NCBI GenBank assembly: GCA_006176705.1
Contig: QRFJ01004877.1
Span: 124,001-188,000 of the forward strand
Direction: 5' to 3'
DNA: 64,000 nt
Source: Cocos nucifera
Lineage: Eukaryota; Streptophyta; Magnoliopsida; Arecales; Arecaceae
Shown here: positions 9,575 through 20,290 of the stretch, piece after piece
Layout: the number at the start of each line of letters is the position of its first letter
Position numbering within the stretch: the stretch's first letter is position 1
Notes under the pieces: generated by a model
The model's database searches: none
Told to the model about the DNA's origin: nothing
What the model saw: the letters and a program-made list of their open reading frames with translations, nothing else
Made by a program: the position numbers and the translations under genes

Positions 9575-11099
9575 TGCCGAGAGGTAGCAACCCAAGAAGG
9601 GGGGGGGTGAATTGGGTTCTTATAAAAGCTTTGGCCAAATTTAACTCTAAGTAATTATGTGCTTTGATTTTAATCTAAGTGGTGAGGATGAGATGTATAT
9701 AATATGAGCAGTAGAATTAAGATAACAAAATCAAACTATGAAAGTAAAGTAAGAATTATAAGCATGCAAAGTATATAGAGAGATAGAAGAAAAAAGCACA
9801 ACACAAATACATAAAGATTTATAGTTGTTCGAAGCAATCCACTCCTACGTCCACTCCCCAAGCTTTCCTTGGGAATTTCACTATAATCTACCCTTGATTA
9901 TAGTGTGTTTGTTTTTTCAGACTCACAAACAAATATAGTTGATTTTCACAGGAGCACCAACCAAAACCTAACACCGTTAGTTTTTCGGATTCATTGACAA
10001 TCCAGTTGATTTTTTGGGATCACCAATCAAAACCTACAATGTCCAATTCTGGACTTGGATGGGCCTAAACCCCAAGTTTCTTTCTTCCAAAGAAACTTGT
10101 AAAGAAATAAAAAAATATAAGTAAAGTTTTAGCACAATATAAAAAATAGAGTATAAGCTCTTTTAAATCCTAAAGAACAAGCCGATAATGTGCTCGATTG
10201 AAGCTTGGCTTTTAGTCAAATTGTGCTTGAGAGGATGTGGAGGATATTGGAGAAGATTGCTTTTGAAGGCTTGCTGAAATCTATGCACAACACTCCTCTC
10301 TTTTTTCTTTTCTTTGGATATTCAATGTTCCTCATAAAATCTGAAAGATTCTCTCTCTATATTCCTTAATCTCTTTCTTCTATTTTTTTCAATTGATTCT
10401 CCACCTTTAAATACCTTTAAAGAAGGTTGGAGTGAGAGTTCTTAGCCGTTGGAAGCTCTGAAATAGTCGTTGGAGTCGAAAAATAACCATTGAAAAACTA
10501 TCCATTGAAGGCTGTCCATGTAGATCGAGATCTCTCGATTTTTTATGAGATCTCTCATCAGATTTTGAGACCTCTCGATTTTTCATGAGATGTCTTGCTA
10601 GAACCGCGAGACCTCTCGAAAAATCTACAAGACCTCTCGCTCTCAAAGCACAGAAATGATGTTTCTATCTTCTTAGAATGAGACATCTCGAGTTTAATTT
10701 GAGACCTCTCGAGACTGTAGCAGAATACTATTTCATTATGCCAGACCACTGGAGATCTCTCAAAAAAATTTGAGATGTCTTAAAAAATTCTGACTTCATT
10801 TTTCTTCAATGTTTGACCTTCCAAACTTGAGTTTCTTAGCCTTAAACTCTTTTAAACATAATTGCTTCCTTTAATTTTAATTTTTCTTCTTTCAATCATA
10901 CTTTCTTCATACCAAGCCATCCAAATATGTGTGAATTTGCTCTTTTAAGTATTTTGGCATGGCATCTTGAGAGGATTTATTCTTGAGATAAATTCTTCAT
11001 TTTGGATACTTGAAAAGTTCTACAAACATTCTTGAAACACATGATTAGATACATAATATACTCAATATTTTGGAATCATCAAAATCAATCTCAGGGTCA
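9575..11099 (-). repeat. CopB2 LTR (5' LTR, minus strand)
   Basis: A 1525-bp LTR reading TG...CA between TGCCGAGAGG (9575) and CAGGGTCA (11099). The middle contains the block AGCCGTTGGAAGC...GAAATAGTCGTTGGAGT, shared with CopB LTRs, followed by an array of GAGACCTCTCG units that CopB lacks. It jumps directly into CopA LTR sequence at 11100. A G-run lies near 9600. Confidence 0.8.
10526..10781. repeat. Palindromic GAGAYCTCTCG tandem array in CopB2 LTR
   Basis: GAGATCTCTC or GAGACCTCTCG occurs near 10527, 10547, 10567, 10587, 10608, 10630, 10680, 10701, 10752 and 10771. The first five are spaced 20-21 bp. GAGATCTC is itself an 8-bp palindrome. The homologous place in CopB LTRs holds a different motif (GGTCGGCTCAG). 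Confidence 0.8.
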
Positions 11100-11742
11100 A
11101 CAGAAAGTCTCCTCTTGTTCAGATATGAAGATTCATTTAGGACATCAACAGTTGATATCCTAAAAAGAGAAGATGTGTCTTCTCTTAGGATCTTTCTTAA
11201 CTATTCAACTTTTAATTTTTGGGAGATCCAAAGGTTAAATTTTTTTCTTAATTCTCCTCATTTTCTTCATTTCTTATCTCCAAAGAGATCCAAAGAATAA
11301 ATTTTAGATTAATTATCTGGAGGGATCCATGAGAAGCTAGTACTTTGAGCGGATCTTCATTCGATGAACCTTCGATTTTGTTGTAGCCTCATGTGGATCA
11401 CCTATAAAGGCCAGACACATATGTGGCTCTAAAGGCAACAACGAAAGTCAACCATAGAGTTCTTGATCCATGCAAAGATAAGAGATCTGATCTCTTCTCT
11501 CACCTAGATGCGATTTAGGTTTTAGATCTAGAATCATTCTAGATCTAGGGTATTGATTTGATCAATACCAATTTTTTTATTTTCTAATTTAAAATATAAT
11601 ATAACATGTTATAGATCCTAGTTGTAGGATTTAGTAATTAGATTACATGCATTTATAGATTTAATGGTTTAATTTATAACTTTTGCTGCATTATATTTCA
11701 AAAAAAATTAAAATTCATGGATGAAACTCTACATATTTTTCA
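11100..11742 (+). repeat. CopA 5' LTR, 3'-terminal part
   Basis: Matches the 3' LTR pieces 32990-33564 and 40625-40692 in order: TCCAGATATGAAGAT-like start, GTCTTCTCTTAGGATC, GATCCATGAGAAGCTAG, CCTAGATGCGAT, ending TTTTTCA just before the PBS. The upstream 2.1 kb of this LTR is missing where CopB2 adjoins. An open frame at 11070-11300 is not a gene; a copy of it recurs in the 3' LTR at 33002-33196. Confidence 0.82.
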
Positions 11743-11746
11743 TTAG

Positions 11747-11758
11747 TGGTATCAGAGT
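11747..11758 (+). other. CopA primer binding site
   Basis: TGGTATCAGAGT, 11 of 12 bases of the initiator tRNA-Met PBS, 4 bp after the LTR end TTTTCA (11742). It fixes the plus orientation of CopA. Confidence 0.88.
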
Positions 11759-12942
11759 ATCTAGGTTCATTTATAATATGATCATATTTATATTAAGATA
11801 AACCTAAAAATAAAATTTTGAAGATCGTACATACTGATTATAAAGTTGTCCTGCTATAAGGTTTACCCCTTATAGTGGAGAGGTTGTCCTAGTATGTACT
11901 GATCTATTCTTTAATCATGAATGAGTTATATATGATCTAAATAATTTTATGATTTATTTTTTAATTTTAAATCTAAAATTAAATAGATGTTAGATCTATT
12001 TTGGATTATTTAAATTAGATCTAAATAACATCGGGTCGGACATACTAATTATAAGGTTATCCTGCTATAAGGTTTACCCCTTACAGTGGAGAGGTTGTTC
12101 TAGTATGTGCTGATCTGAATAAATCATAAATATGTTAGATGAGATTTAAAATAATTTATAATTTATTTTTAGATTTTAAATCTAATTTTAAATGGTTAAT
12201 GATCTAACCATATGATGTGTTTTATGTTTAGATCTAGATCCTATTGTTGCATATGTGGATATGTATCTTTTGTTTTGAATCTAGAATATATATGATATAT
12301 TTGTTTTGCAGAATTTAAATTGAAAACTTACTTTCTACAAAATCCTAGATGCGAAACCATAGGACATGATCGAAATATTAAAAGAAATCAAATCTAAAAC
12401 CATATATCGAATATGATTCAATGTAAACTATTTAAACTTTGAAAATATTTCAAATGATCAAATCAAAAATTAGTTATGAGGTTCCATAACTCCAAACCAA
12501 TAAGCTTTGAACTTAAATGAGAATTAAGTGATTGTTTTGGATCTAGGTTTGTAATTTAAAGATCCTAAGATAATTTTATAAAATATGGGTTAAAGGGTAA
12601 TGGGTTAGCTTTGATCAGGTCCTTAACTGGGTTAGACTTAGGGTTAGATTAAATATGGACTTAGTTAAGAAATTGATCAAATCTAATTAATAATTAATTA
12701 GGATTAGATCATTTCTATAGATCACTTCAATAGTTGTAGTTGATCAAAGTCCATACATCTAACAAATAGATACTGATCATGGCTCAGTGATCGAGCCCGA
12801 GTCTTTAGGCAAACAAAATCAAAACTAATAAATCGATTGATGCCTAAGATAAGTCTGACATGCCAGATCAATAGTTTTTAATTGACAGCCTACTTACCTG
12901 GCCATTTTTTATGGTGTCTAAGACAAGCCTTGGTAGACCCTA
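11759..12942 (+). other. CopA leader, first part
   Basis: Non-coding stretch between PBS and the LARD1 insertion. It shows two copies of a stem-loop block (11827-11899 and 12040-12108) and then a block (12480-12935) shared in order with the CopC leader (61740-62220), including TTAGGGTTAGATT-like, GTTTTTAATTGA and ACTTACCTGGCCA. No coding sequence is visible. Confidence 0.75.
11827..12108 (+). repeat. Duplicated stem-loop block in CopA leader
   Basis: Copy 1 has the outer arms GTACATACT (11827-11835) and AGTATGTAC (11891-11899) and the inner arms CTATAAGG (11854-11861) and CCTTATAG (11868-11875). Copy 2 has ACATACT (12040-12046) with AGTATGT (12102-12108) and CTATAAGG (12065-12072) with CCTTACAG (12079-12086). 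A single diverged copy is in CopC near 61393-61475. Confidence 0.78.
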
Positions 12943-14641
12943 TGATAATTATTATAAAATACTAAATAAAAGCATTAAAATAACATCATATTTAATATTT
13001 ATTTAAAAAATTAATAATTTTATTTATGTTTATAGAAAATAATCCAATAATATGAAGAGCTTGATTTATGGGTTCAAATGCAATAAATTTTACTCAAATC
13101 GGAGCTAAAATAAAAAAGTTATGAAGCCTAGAAGTTAAAATTAAAAAAATAAAAAAAATAAGGTCGGTACATGGTGGACCGACCGGTAGATCCATGAAAT
13201 AAGCATAGACCGGCCAGCTCAATAGGTGCGGCTAATCGGTGCATGACATGTGGCGAGTGTAGACCCTTAAAGGGTCTACCGCATTTTCATCGTGGCTCAT
13301 AAGGGCAATTTTGACATTTTGTCAGGGCCAAGCATGCTCTAATTGGATGATGTACGCAGCGGTCTACACTAAACCGGATTTATGATCGGTCTACCCAAGA
13401 CCAGTATGAGATCAACGACTGTTATTCATGGGATTTGATCCAACGGTCAAGATTTTTGCACTAACGAACGGTAGATCTGGCAGCCGCTTAAGATCTGATG
13501 GATGAGACATGATCCAATTTTTAACTAAGCATCTGAAGCTTCTTTGGAAGTGATCCAATGGGAAAAATCAATCCAGACTTTGATCGGACGGCTAGGAACA
13601 TACCCAATAGGATTTGCAGTGATTTTTGAGTTGATTTGAGCCATTTGATCAAGATCAGATGGCCAAAATTCAACAGGACATTTTAAATCGACCAGGACTC
13701 AGATTTTGACTTCGAAAATGACTCTAAAAACATTGTTTCTTCCTCTATTTAATCCCTTTTCACATTAAAAGCTGGAGAGAACCCCTCTTGGGGTAAAAAC
13801 ACTTTCTTTTCTCTCTTTTTTTCTCCCTTCTCTTCTCCTCTCTTCCTCTTTCTTCTTTATTTTTATTTTCTTTTCTTTTTCTTTTTTATTTATTTACTCT
13901 GGAAGATCAGAAGATGCCGGGGAGTAGATCATCAACTATGTGCAACCAAAGATCAGATTCTGGGATTTAGATGAAGTCTTCTAGTACAGGTTGTAATTTT
14001 TTTTATTTTTTACAATAAATAAATTATTCTCCTACCAATCCTAAATTCTATTCTTCATACATGAGATTTTAACATACTTTTTATTGATTGATATTTAAAT
14101 GGAGTATGTTTATGCAGATGGATTATGATCAAGAGATACAATTCATGCTCGATTTAGTAGTTTATGTTAGAGAGAATCAATAAAAGCCATGTTATCAATT
14201 TTTAAGAATTAAATTATTGAATAATTTATGATTCTATTGAGATGGATCGAGATCGGGAGATACGGTTCATGCCCAAAGAAATAGGTTATAATCATAACTA
14301 AAGTTTTAAAATAATAAATTCTTGCATTAAAGAAAATTACTACAATCTCATTAGAGATGGATTTGAAATTCCAAAATACTTTTAAATTCAAAAATCCTAA
14401 TTAATTAAGTGTTTGCTTTCTTTTTATTTCAATTTTAGTTTACTAAACTCTCAATTTGCTCTCTTTAATCTACTTGATTTAAATTTTTACTTTAAAATTA
14501 AATTAAAAAAAATATTTTTAATTATATTGAATGCAACTTAGCCTTCAATCTTCGAGGAAATCGACATCCGACTCACCACTATTCTAATTAATTAGTTGAT
14601 CAATTTTAATTATTATTTGATGCTCTAATGATAAGCAGTCA
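12943..14641 (+). repeat. LARD1 left LTR
   Basis: 1699 bp, from TGATAATTATTATAAAA to AAGCAGTCA. It matches the right LTR throughout. Notable inside: the palindrome at 13260-13278, a GC-richer block (13160-13260) and a polypyrimidine tract (about 13800-13890). Confidence 0.9.
13260..13278. other. Perfect odd palindrome TAGACCCTT-A-AAGGGTCTA in LTR
   Basis: 9-bp arms around a single A. The same 19 bases are at 18907-18925 in the right LTR. A 13-base core (ACCCTTTAAGGGT, reverse orientation) is at 34687-34699 and 40138-40150 in the LARD2 LTRs, at a corresponding place. Confidence 0.75.
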
Positions 14642-14647
14642 AATTTT

Positions 14648-14665
14648 TGGCGCCGTTACTAAGAA
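14648..14665 (+). other. LARD1 primer binding site (tRNA-Asp type, degenerate)
   Basis: TGGCGCCGTT (14648-14657) equals the first ten bases of the PBS used by Athila/Tat gypsy elements, complementary to the 3' end of tRNA-Asp; the remainder has drifted. It lies 6 bp after the LTR. Confidence 0.8.
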
Positions 14666-15705
14666 TTATAGCATAGTTGCTTCAATTAATTAAAAATTAA
14701 TTAATTAATTTAAAAAAATAAAAAATTAAAAATAACCAAAAAAATAAAAAAATCTTTTTATTGCTCTTTAAATTTATTTACTTAATTACTCTCTTTCATA
14801 ATTGCTTTCTTGCTTTCTGTAGGTTAGATTTCTACTGCTTTTCAGACTTAATCACTTAAATTTATCTTTTCTTGCAGAACCAAATAAATCAAAAACTTAA
14901 AATATACTTATAAAAAGATAAAACCATAAATCCTAAAAAATCACGAAAATCTCATAACACTTAATTAATTTAGCAAAATCAAAAACATAATATAAAATTA
15001 CTTTTTAACATATTTGGACATCTTGTTTGATTTGTATTACCTATCCATAATCTAATTTAAGGGCACAGCCCATTAAACAAGATAAGATGGAGATTTGATC
15101 ATCCTTCGTTAGCCCACAAACCAGCACCCTTCATATTGCATTAACCCAAGCTATTTAATTTAAAATCAATTAGACGTTAGCCCTTGGATATTCGAGCTCA
15201 TTAGGACAAGAAAATTTTAGAGTTGGATCGAGTTTGAATTGGTTAATTATTCGGTGTCTAAGGCAAGTGGTTCAAAGATTAAGGTTTTTAATTGATTCCG
15301 TTGTCTGTCTTGACCAACTCAGTTGGTATCTAAAAAAAGCAATAAGCAGGGAACCTCCCACATCTTACGCTTACCTGGCCAAGTCAGTTAGCTAATTTTG
15401 GGCTTGAAGTGCTCAAAGGTGATCTTGGAACAGTTAGGAGCTATCTAGATCTAGGTAAATACTAGGATAGAGAGTCCATATTTGTCTAACTTATTTGCTA
15501 TTACAACTTAAACCCTAATTAAAACACTCTCTTCTATCATCCTTAGATCTAGGATTCTTTAGGCTCTCATCTTTAGAATTCTCTCTCCTCATCTCTTTTT
15601 TTATTCTTTATATTAAAATAAAATATAATAAATAATAATTAATAGAGAATTGCTCTATTCTAGAACTCTTAATTGAATATATTTGAAGAATCAGAATAAT
15701 TTAAA
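14666..15705 (+). other. LARD1 leader
   Basis: AT-rich non-coding leader. The part 15055-15470 matches the LARD2 leader (complement of about 38090-38520), for instance AAGATAAGRTGGRGATTTGATC, and shares GGTGTCTAAGGCAAGTGG (15252-15269), GTTTTTAATTGA (15284-15295) and GCTTACCTGGCC (15369-15380) with the copia leaders. Confidence 0.65.
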
Positions 15706-16290
15706 ATGTATCTCGAGAGTAGAGTAGATGAGTTGTCCCATAAATTAGATCATCTAATAGCCAATGAAAACTCTTCTTATCCATCTTTTCTTTCCGCACA
15801 ACAAGTTTGTGCAATTTCTTCGAGCCCCACCCACTTTGCAAGAAGATGTTCAAACTGATTTTCTATGTATATGTATGAGCAAAATTATCAAAATCAAACC
15901 CATATAGCCTATAGACCAGGAAATAATCCATACTTTAATATTTACAATCCAAACTAGGGGGCTCAATCAGATTTTCTATGGCAATCACAATCAGTGATTA
16001 CCTCGATGCCACAAGGATCCACATTCATGGATACATCTTATGATATGCCCTACCCATTATATCAATCTTCTCTAAATAACAATGAGTCAATTTTTGAAGA
16101 AAAGATTTAGCAAGCATTAGAATTTACCAATCAACCATTAAACAATCCAGATGATCAAAGGCTTAATTCAATAGAAAAAACCTTAGAAACCATTATGAAA
16201 TCACAAAATGATCTGACCAACGAAGTTATAAATACACATTCTCAAGCCATAAATCAAACTCTCAAGCCATTGCTCATTTGAAAATATAGT
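15706..16290 (+). pseudogene. LARD1 gag C-terminal remnant
   Basis: From an ATG at 15706 the frame reads MYLESRVDELSHKLDHLIAN and then VCAISSSPTHFARRCSN followed by a stop. The second motif is a degenerate zinc knuckle (C-X2-S-X4-H-X4-C, second Cys lost). Further on, PGNNPYFNIYNPN and a Gln/Asn/Ser-rich tail resemble the Athila gag C-terminus (PYSNTYN type, also seen in AthG). The capsid domain itself is missing. Confidence 0.6.
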
Positions 16291-16299
16291 TAGATCCAT

Positions 16300-17240
16300 T
16301 AGCCATGGCTATTAGTAAAAGTGAGTTGCCCAGTTAGCACGAAAGTGATCTTGAGAGACCATACATGGCTAAAAATTTTAATATCCTAGAAGTTTTTCCT
16401 GAATAATTACATTTAACTCTTGGAAAAGAAACGAGTATAGAACAACCCTCTAAATCCAAAAAGACCATCTTAGATCATATAATTAAAGAAAAATATAGGA
16501 AAAATCAAGAACTATGGGATATACCAAATCCATCATCTTACTTATATATGGATCCATCCCTAAGTATCCTAAAATCATCTAATCCTTTTAATGGGGATGG
16601 ACAAACTGATGAGATGATTGAATCAATAGACACTTCTCAAAAACCACAAGTAAATAACACATTAGAGAAAGCTTCACCAATAATTCTTTCTCATGATCCG
16701 TTAAATCCCTATTTGGCCCATTATGAGATGGACGATTTTGATGATGATGGGTACAATACAGAAGTTAATGACCAAATAGATAAACCCAACCCTAAAACCA
16801 CCTCACTTTGCATTGAAAAACTTGAGCCACTACCTAGCCCACCAATAGCCCCCTTGTTAGAACCACCAATTGATCAAGAATTGAAACCACTTCCTAATGA
16901 ATCTATTGACATACTACTAGTGATACTTACTTAGGAAGACCAACTTATGGATATTCTAAAAGTACATAAAGAAGCTATCAGATGGAATATTACTGACATG
17001 AGGGATAATGATTTTATGAATGATTTTTTATATTCGGTGCTACTTTTGATGATGGCCTCCAAAATTTATCTACAATGTTAAAACGATGTATGGAGGTGGA
17101 TTTAAAATTAATTTAGAGCAAGTGCCATGATTTTGATCAGGAAGAGAATATGTTAAGACATATCATACCTGAGAAAAGGAGTGGGATAAATCAAGTTATC
17201 ATTGAATAAATTTCTAAACCACCACCCTTGATTTCGATCC
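16300..17240 (+). pseudogene. LARD1 internally deleted reverse transcriptase remnant
   Basis: One open stretch (16548-16934) ends IDQELKPLPNESIDILLVIL and continues after a stop as EDQLMDILKVHKEAIRWNIT. In Athila-type polyproteins this pattern (ELKPLP...LLxVLxxHKEAIGW) lies between protease and RT. Almost at once comes FMNDF (17013-17027), resembling the RT catalytic box FMDDF, then after a frameshift TFDDGLQNLSTMLKRCMEVD and KCHDFDQEENMLRHIIPEK, the part that follows that box. The first half of the RT palm has thus been deleted. The rest of pol is absent. Confidence 0.6.
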
Positions 17241-18596
17241 TACAAATACAATCCCTTCCTGATAATTATAAAAATTATGATAAGATTAGACTCTGGTTTA
17301 AGATGCTTGCTCCATGCACCTTACTTATTAGGGCTAAATCTAAACACCATAAAGCATTCCATGAACATTTTTGTACCATTATGATCAGGCCTCTTGATTG
17401 GCTTTATCTTTTTGGAACCTTGAAGGATGCATTAAAAATAATTATACATAAAACTCCTTCATAGGGTTCGACTGAAGACGTTAAACTTAGCACTTACTGA
17501 GAGGCAAACCAGCTTTAGGTTTTGCATTTGAATTTTTTTTTTGTTTTTAGCTTACTTTTCTTTGAGGACTAAGTTGGGAGGAGAACTACAAACCCATGTT
17601 GAATGAAGAACAAATAAACCCAAACCGAGACCAAAACCCAATTAAGCTAGGTGAATTCTTTCTTTGTTATTTTCTTATCATTTATCACATACTTTTTCTT
17701 TTGTTCATTGAGGATAATGGAAATTAGGTTAGGGGGGAAGGATAAATAAATTTTTATTAAAGTCCTTAAGTATAGTATTAATTAGTCTTATGTACCTGAT
17801 TTCATTCTAATTTAAAATTTTTCAAGCATTTTAATCGATGATTGATTAATGGTCTAGAGAATTTTTAAAATACTAAGAATCCAATTATTAAGAAAACCCA
17901 ATAAATGGTTAGGTTTAGAATAAAATAAATTTTTGAGTGATTCTAGAAACCTTCTTCCAGCCTATATTCGATAAAGAATCTATTTTATATGGGTATGAGT
18001 AAAAAACAATTTGAAAAAAAAATAATATATATAAAAAAAGAAATAAAAGAGAAAAAAATCTAGTTCTAAATATTTATCTCCCATCGAGTAACTGGGTTCC
18101 ATTGCCTAAGTAAGCAATATTATTCGCATAAAAAAATGGACAATATGAAGAAGCTTGCTATACAGTTAGTTTTAACCTGTAGCCTATTTGACTTAAGTCA
18201 GCAAGCTTGAGGGGTGTTCTACGCCTAATGCCCTAAAGCCAACTAGTTTGGAAGTCATTGGTCCAAAGCTCGCTATAAGGGTCAGATAGAAAGCTTAAGG
18301 GATTAAAACATTGCAATAGTAGCAAAAAAAAAAACTCTAGTCCATACTAAAAAAAGAGGATTTAAAGAATAAGGATGGAGAATTGGTTAAAGAAAAGCTC
18401 TTAAATTTTATATTCTTTACTTAACCACTATATTGGGATAGAATTAATAATTCAATAATGTATTTTTTAAATCTCTAACCAGGAATCAACTGACTTTAAG
18501 ATGATCTGAAGAAACTTTTATATCCTATCGTGTTGGTACATATCTCTAATTTTTCTCTTTTTACTCAAGAATGAGTAAAATTCAATTTGGAGGGTA
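17241..18596 (+). other. LARD1 3' internal region
   Basis: Includes a short open frame (17228-17464) that I do not recognise, then AT-rich non-coding sequence with no RT, RNase H or integrase similarity. It ends with the purine-rich tract AATTTGGAGGGTA directly before the right LTR (18597). Confidence 0.6.
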
Positions 18597-20285
18597 TGAT
18601 AATTATTATAAAAAACTAAATAAAAATATTAAAATAATATCATATTTAATATTTATTTAAATAAATTGATACTTTTATTTATATTTTATAAAAAATAAGC
18701 ATACCAATATGAAGAGCTCAATTTATGGGTTCAAACATAATAAATTTTACTCAAATCGAAGCTAAAATGAAAAAGTTACGAAGCCTAGAAGTTAAAATAA
18801 AAAAAATAAAAAAAATAAAGATGATGCATGGTGGACCGACCGACCAGTCCATGGAATAAGCATAGACCAGCCAGCTAACCAGTCGGTGCACGACATGTGG
18901 TGAGTGTAGACCCTTAAAGGGTCTACCGCATTTTCATCATGGCTCATAGGAGCAATTTCAACATTTCATCTGGGCCAGGCATGCTCTGATTGGATGATGT
19001 ACGTGGTGGTCTATGCTGAACTAGGTTCGTGATCAATCTACCTAGGACTAGGATGAGATCGATGGCTATTCTTCATGGGATTTGATCCAACGGTCGAAAT
19101 TTTTGCACTGACGAATGGCGGATCTGGCATTCGATGAAGATCCGATGGGTGAGATGTAATATGATTTTTAACCAAGCATCTGAAGCTTCTTTGGGTGTGA
19201 TCCAATGGGCAAAATCAATCCAGACTTAGATCGGATGGCCAAGAACACATCCAGTAGGATTTGTAGTGATTTTTGAGTTGATTTGAGCCAATTGATCAAG
19301 ATCTAATGGCCAGAATTCAATAGGATGTTTTAAATCGATCATGACTCAGATTTTGATGCCAAAAATGACTCTGAAAACCTTGTTTCTTCCTCTATTTAAT
19401 CCCTTGTCACGTCAAAAGTCGGAGGGAGCCCATCATAGGGGAAAAACACTTTTTTTCTCTCTTTTTCTCTCCTTTCTCTTCTCCTCTCTTCCTCTTTCTT
19501 CTTTCTTTTTTTTTCTTTTCCTATTTTATTTATTTACTCTGGGAGATTAGAAGATGCCGTGGAGTAGATCATCAACTATGTACAACTAAAGATCAGATTC
19601 TGAAACGTAGATGAAGTCTTCTAGTATGGATTGTAATTTTTTTCTTTATTTTTTGCAATGAATAAATTATTCTCCTACCAATCCTAAATTCTATTCTCCA
19701 TGCATGAGATTTTAACATACCTTTTATTGATTGATATTTAATTATACTATGTTTATGGAGATGGATTACGATTAGAAGATACAATTCATACTCGATTTAA
19801 TAATTTATATTAGAGAGAATCAATAAAAGCCATGTTATCAATTTTTAACAATTAAAGTATTGAATAATTTATGATTCTATTGAGATGGATCATGATCAGG
19901 AGATACGGTTCATGCCCAAAAAAAATAGATTATAATTATAACTAAATTCTTAAAATAATAAATTCTTGCATTAAAGAAAATTACTACAATCTCATTAGAG
20001 ATGGATTCAAAATTCTAGAATACTTTTAAATTCAAAAATCCTAATTAATTATGTGTTTGCTTTTTTTAATTTTAGTTTTAATTTACAAAACTCTTAATTT
20101 GCTCTATTTAATCTACTTGATTTAAATTTCTACTTTCAAATTAAATTAAAAAAAATTATTTTTAATTATATTGAATGCAACATAGCCTTCAATCCTCGAG
20201 AAAATTGACATCTAACTCACCACTATTCTAATTATTTAGTTGATCAATTTTAATTATTATTTGATGCTCTAATGACAAGTAGGCC
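18597..20285 (+). repeat. LARD1 right LTR
   Basis: 1689 bp, TGATAATTATTATAAAA onwards, aligned with the left LTR to the end; the last bases (AAGTAGGCC against AAGCAGTCA) have drifted. The short open frame 19341-19550 lies over the polypyrimidine tract and is not a gene. Confidence 0.87.
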
Positions 20286-20290
20286 CCCTC

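Larger units (their letters stand above)
9338..11099 (-). mobile_element. CopB2: 5' end of a minus-strand copia element
   Basis: LTR (9575-11099), PBS (9558-9569) and the first residues of gag (9509 downwards) read in order on the minus strand. Its LTR matches the CopB LTRs at both ends (TTGCC...CCCAAGA at the left, GGGTCA at the right) and in the middle. The rest of the element is missing beyond 9338, where Tat1 begins. Its right end lies inside the CopA 5' LTR, so it was inserted there. Confidence 0.82.
12943..20285 (+). mobile_element. LARD1: non-autonomous Athila-like gypsy element
   Basis: Two LTRs (12943-14641 and 18597-20285) flank a 3955-bp internal region with a tRNA-Asp type PBS, a polypurine tract before the right LTR, gag scraps and a deleted RT. 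Flanks CCCTA (12938-12942) and CCCTC (20286-20290) make a target-site duplication with one mismatch. It interrupts the CopA leader. Integrase and a complete RT are absent, so any transposition would have needed proteins from a relative. Confidence 0.88.

Noticed and set aside
11070..11300. Small protein at 11070-11300 repeated at 33002-33196
   Set aside because: Repetition is explained by the two CopA LTRs; no conserved domain.
14648..14665. tRNA gene fragments
   Set aside because: The tRNA-like pieces are primer binding sites next to LTRs; no cloverleaf can be formed.
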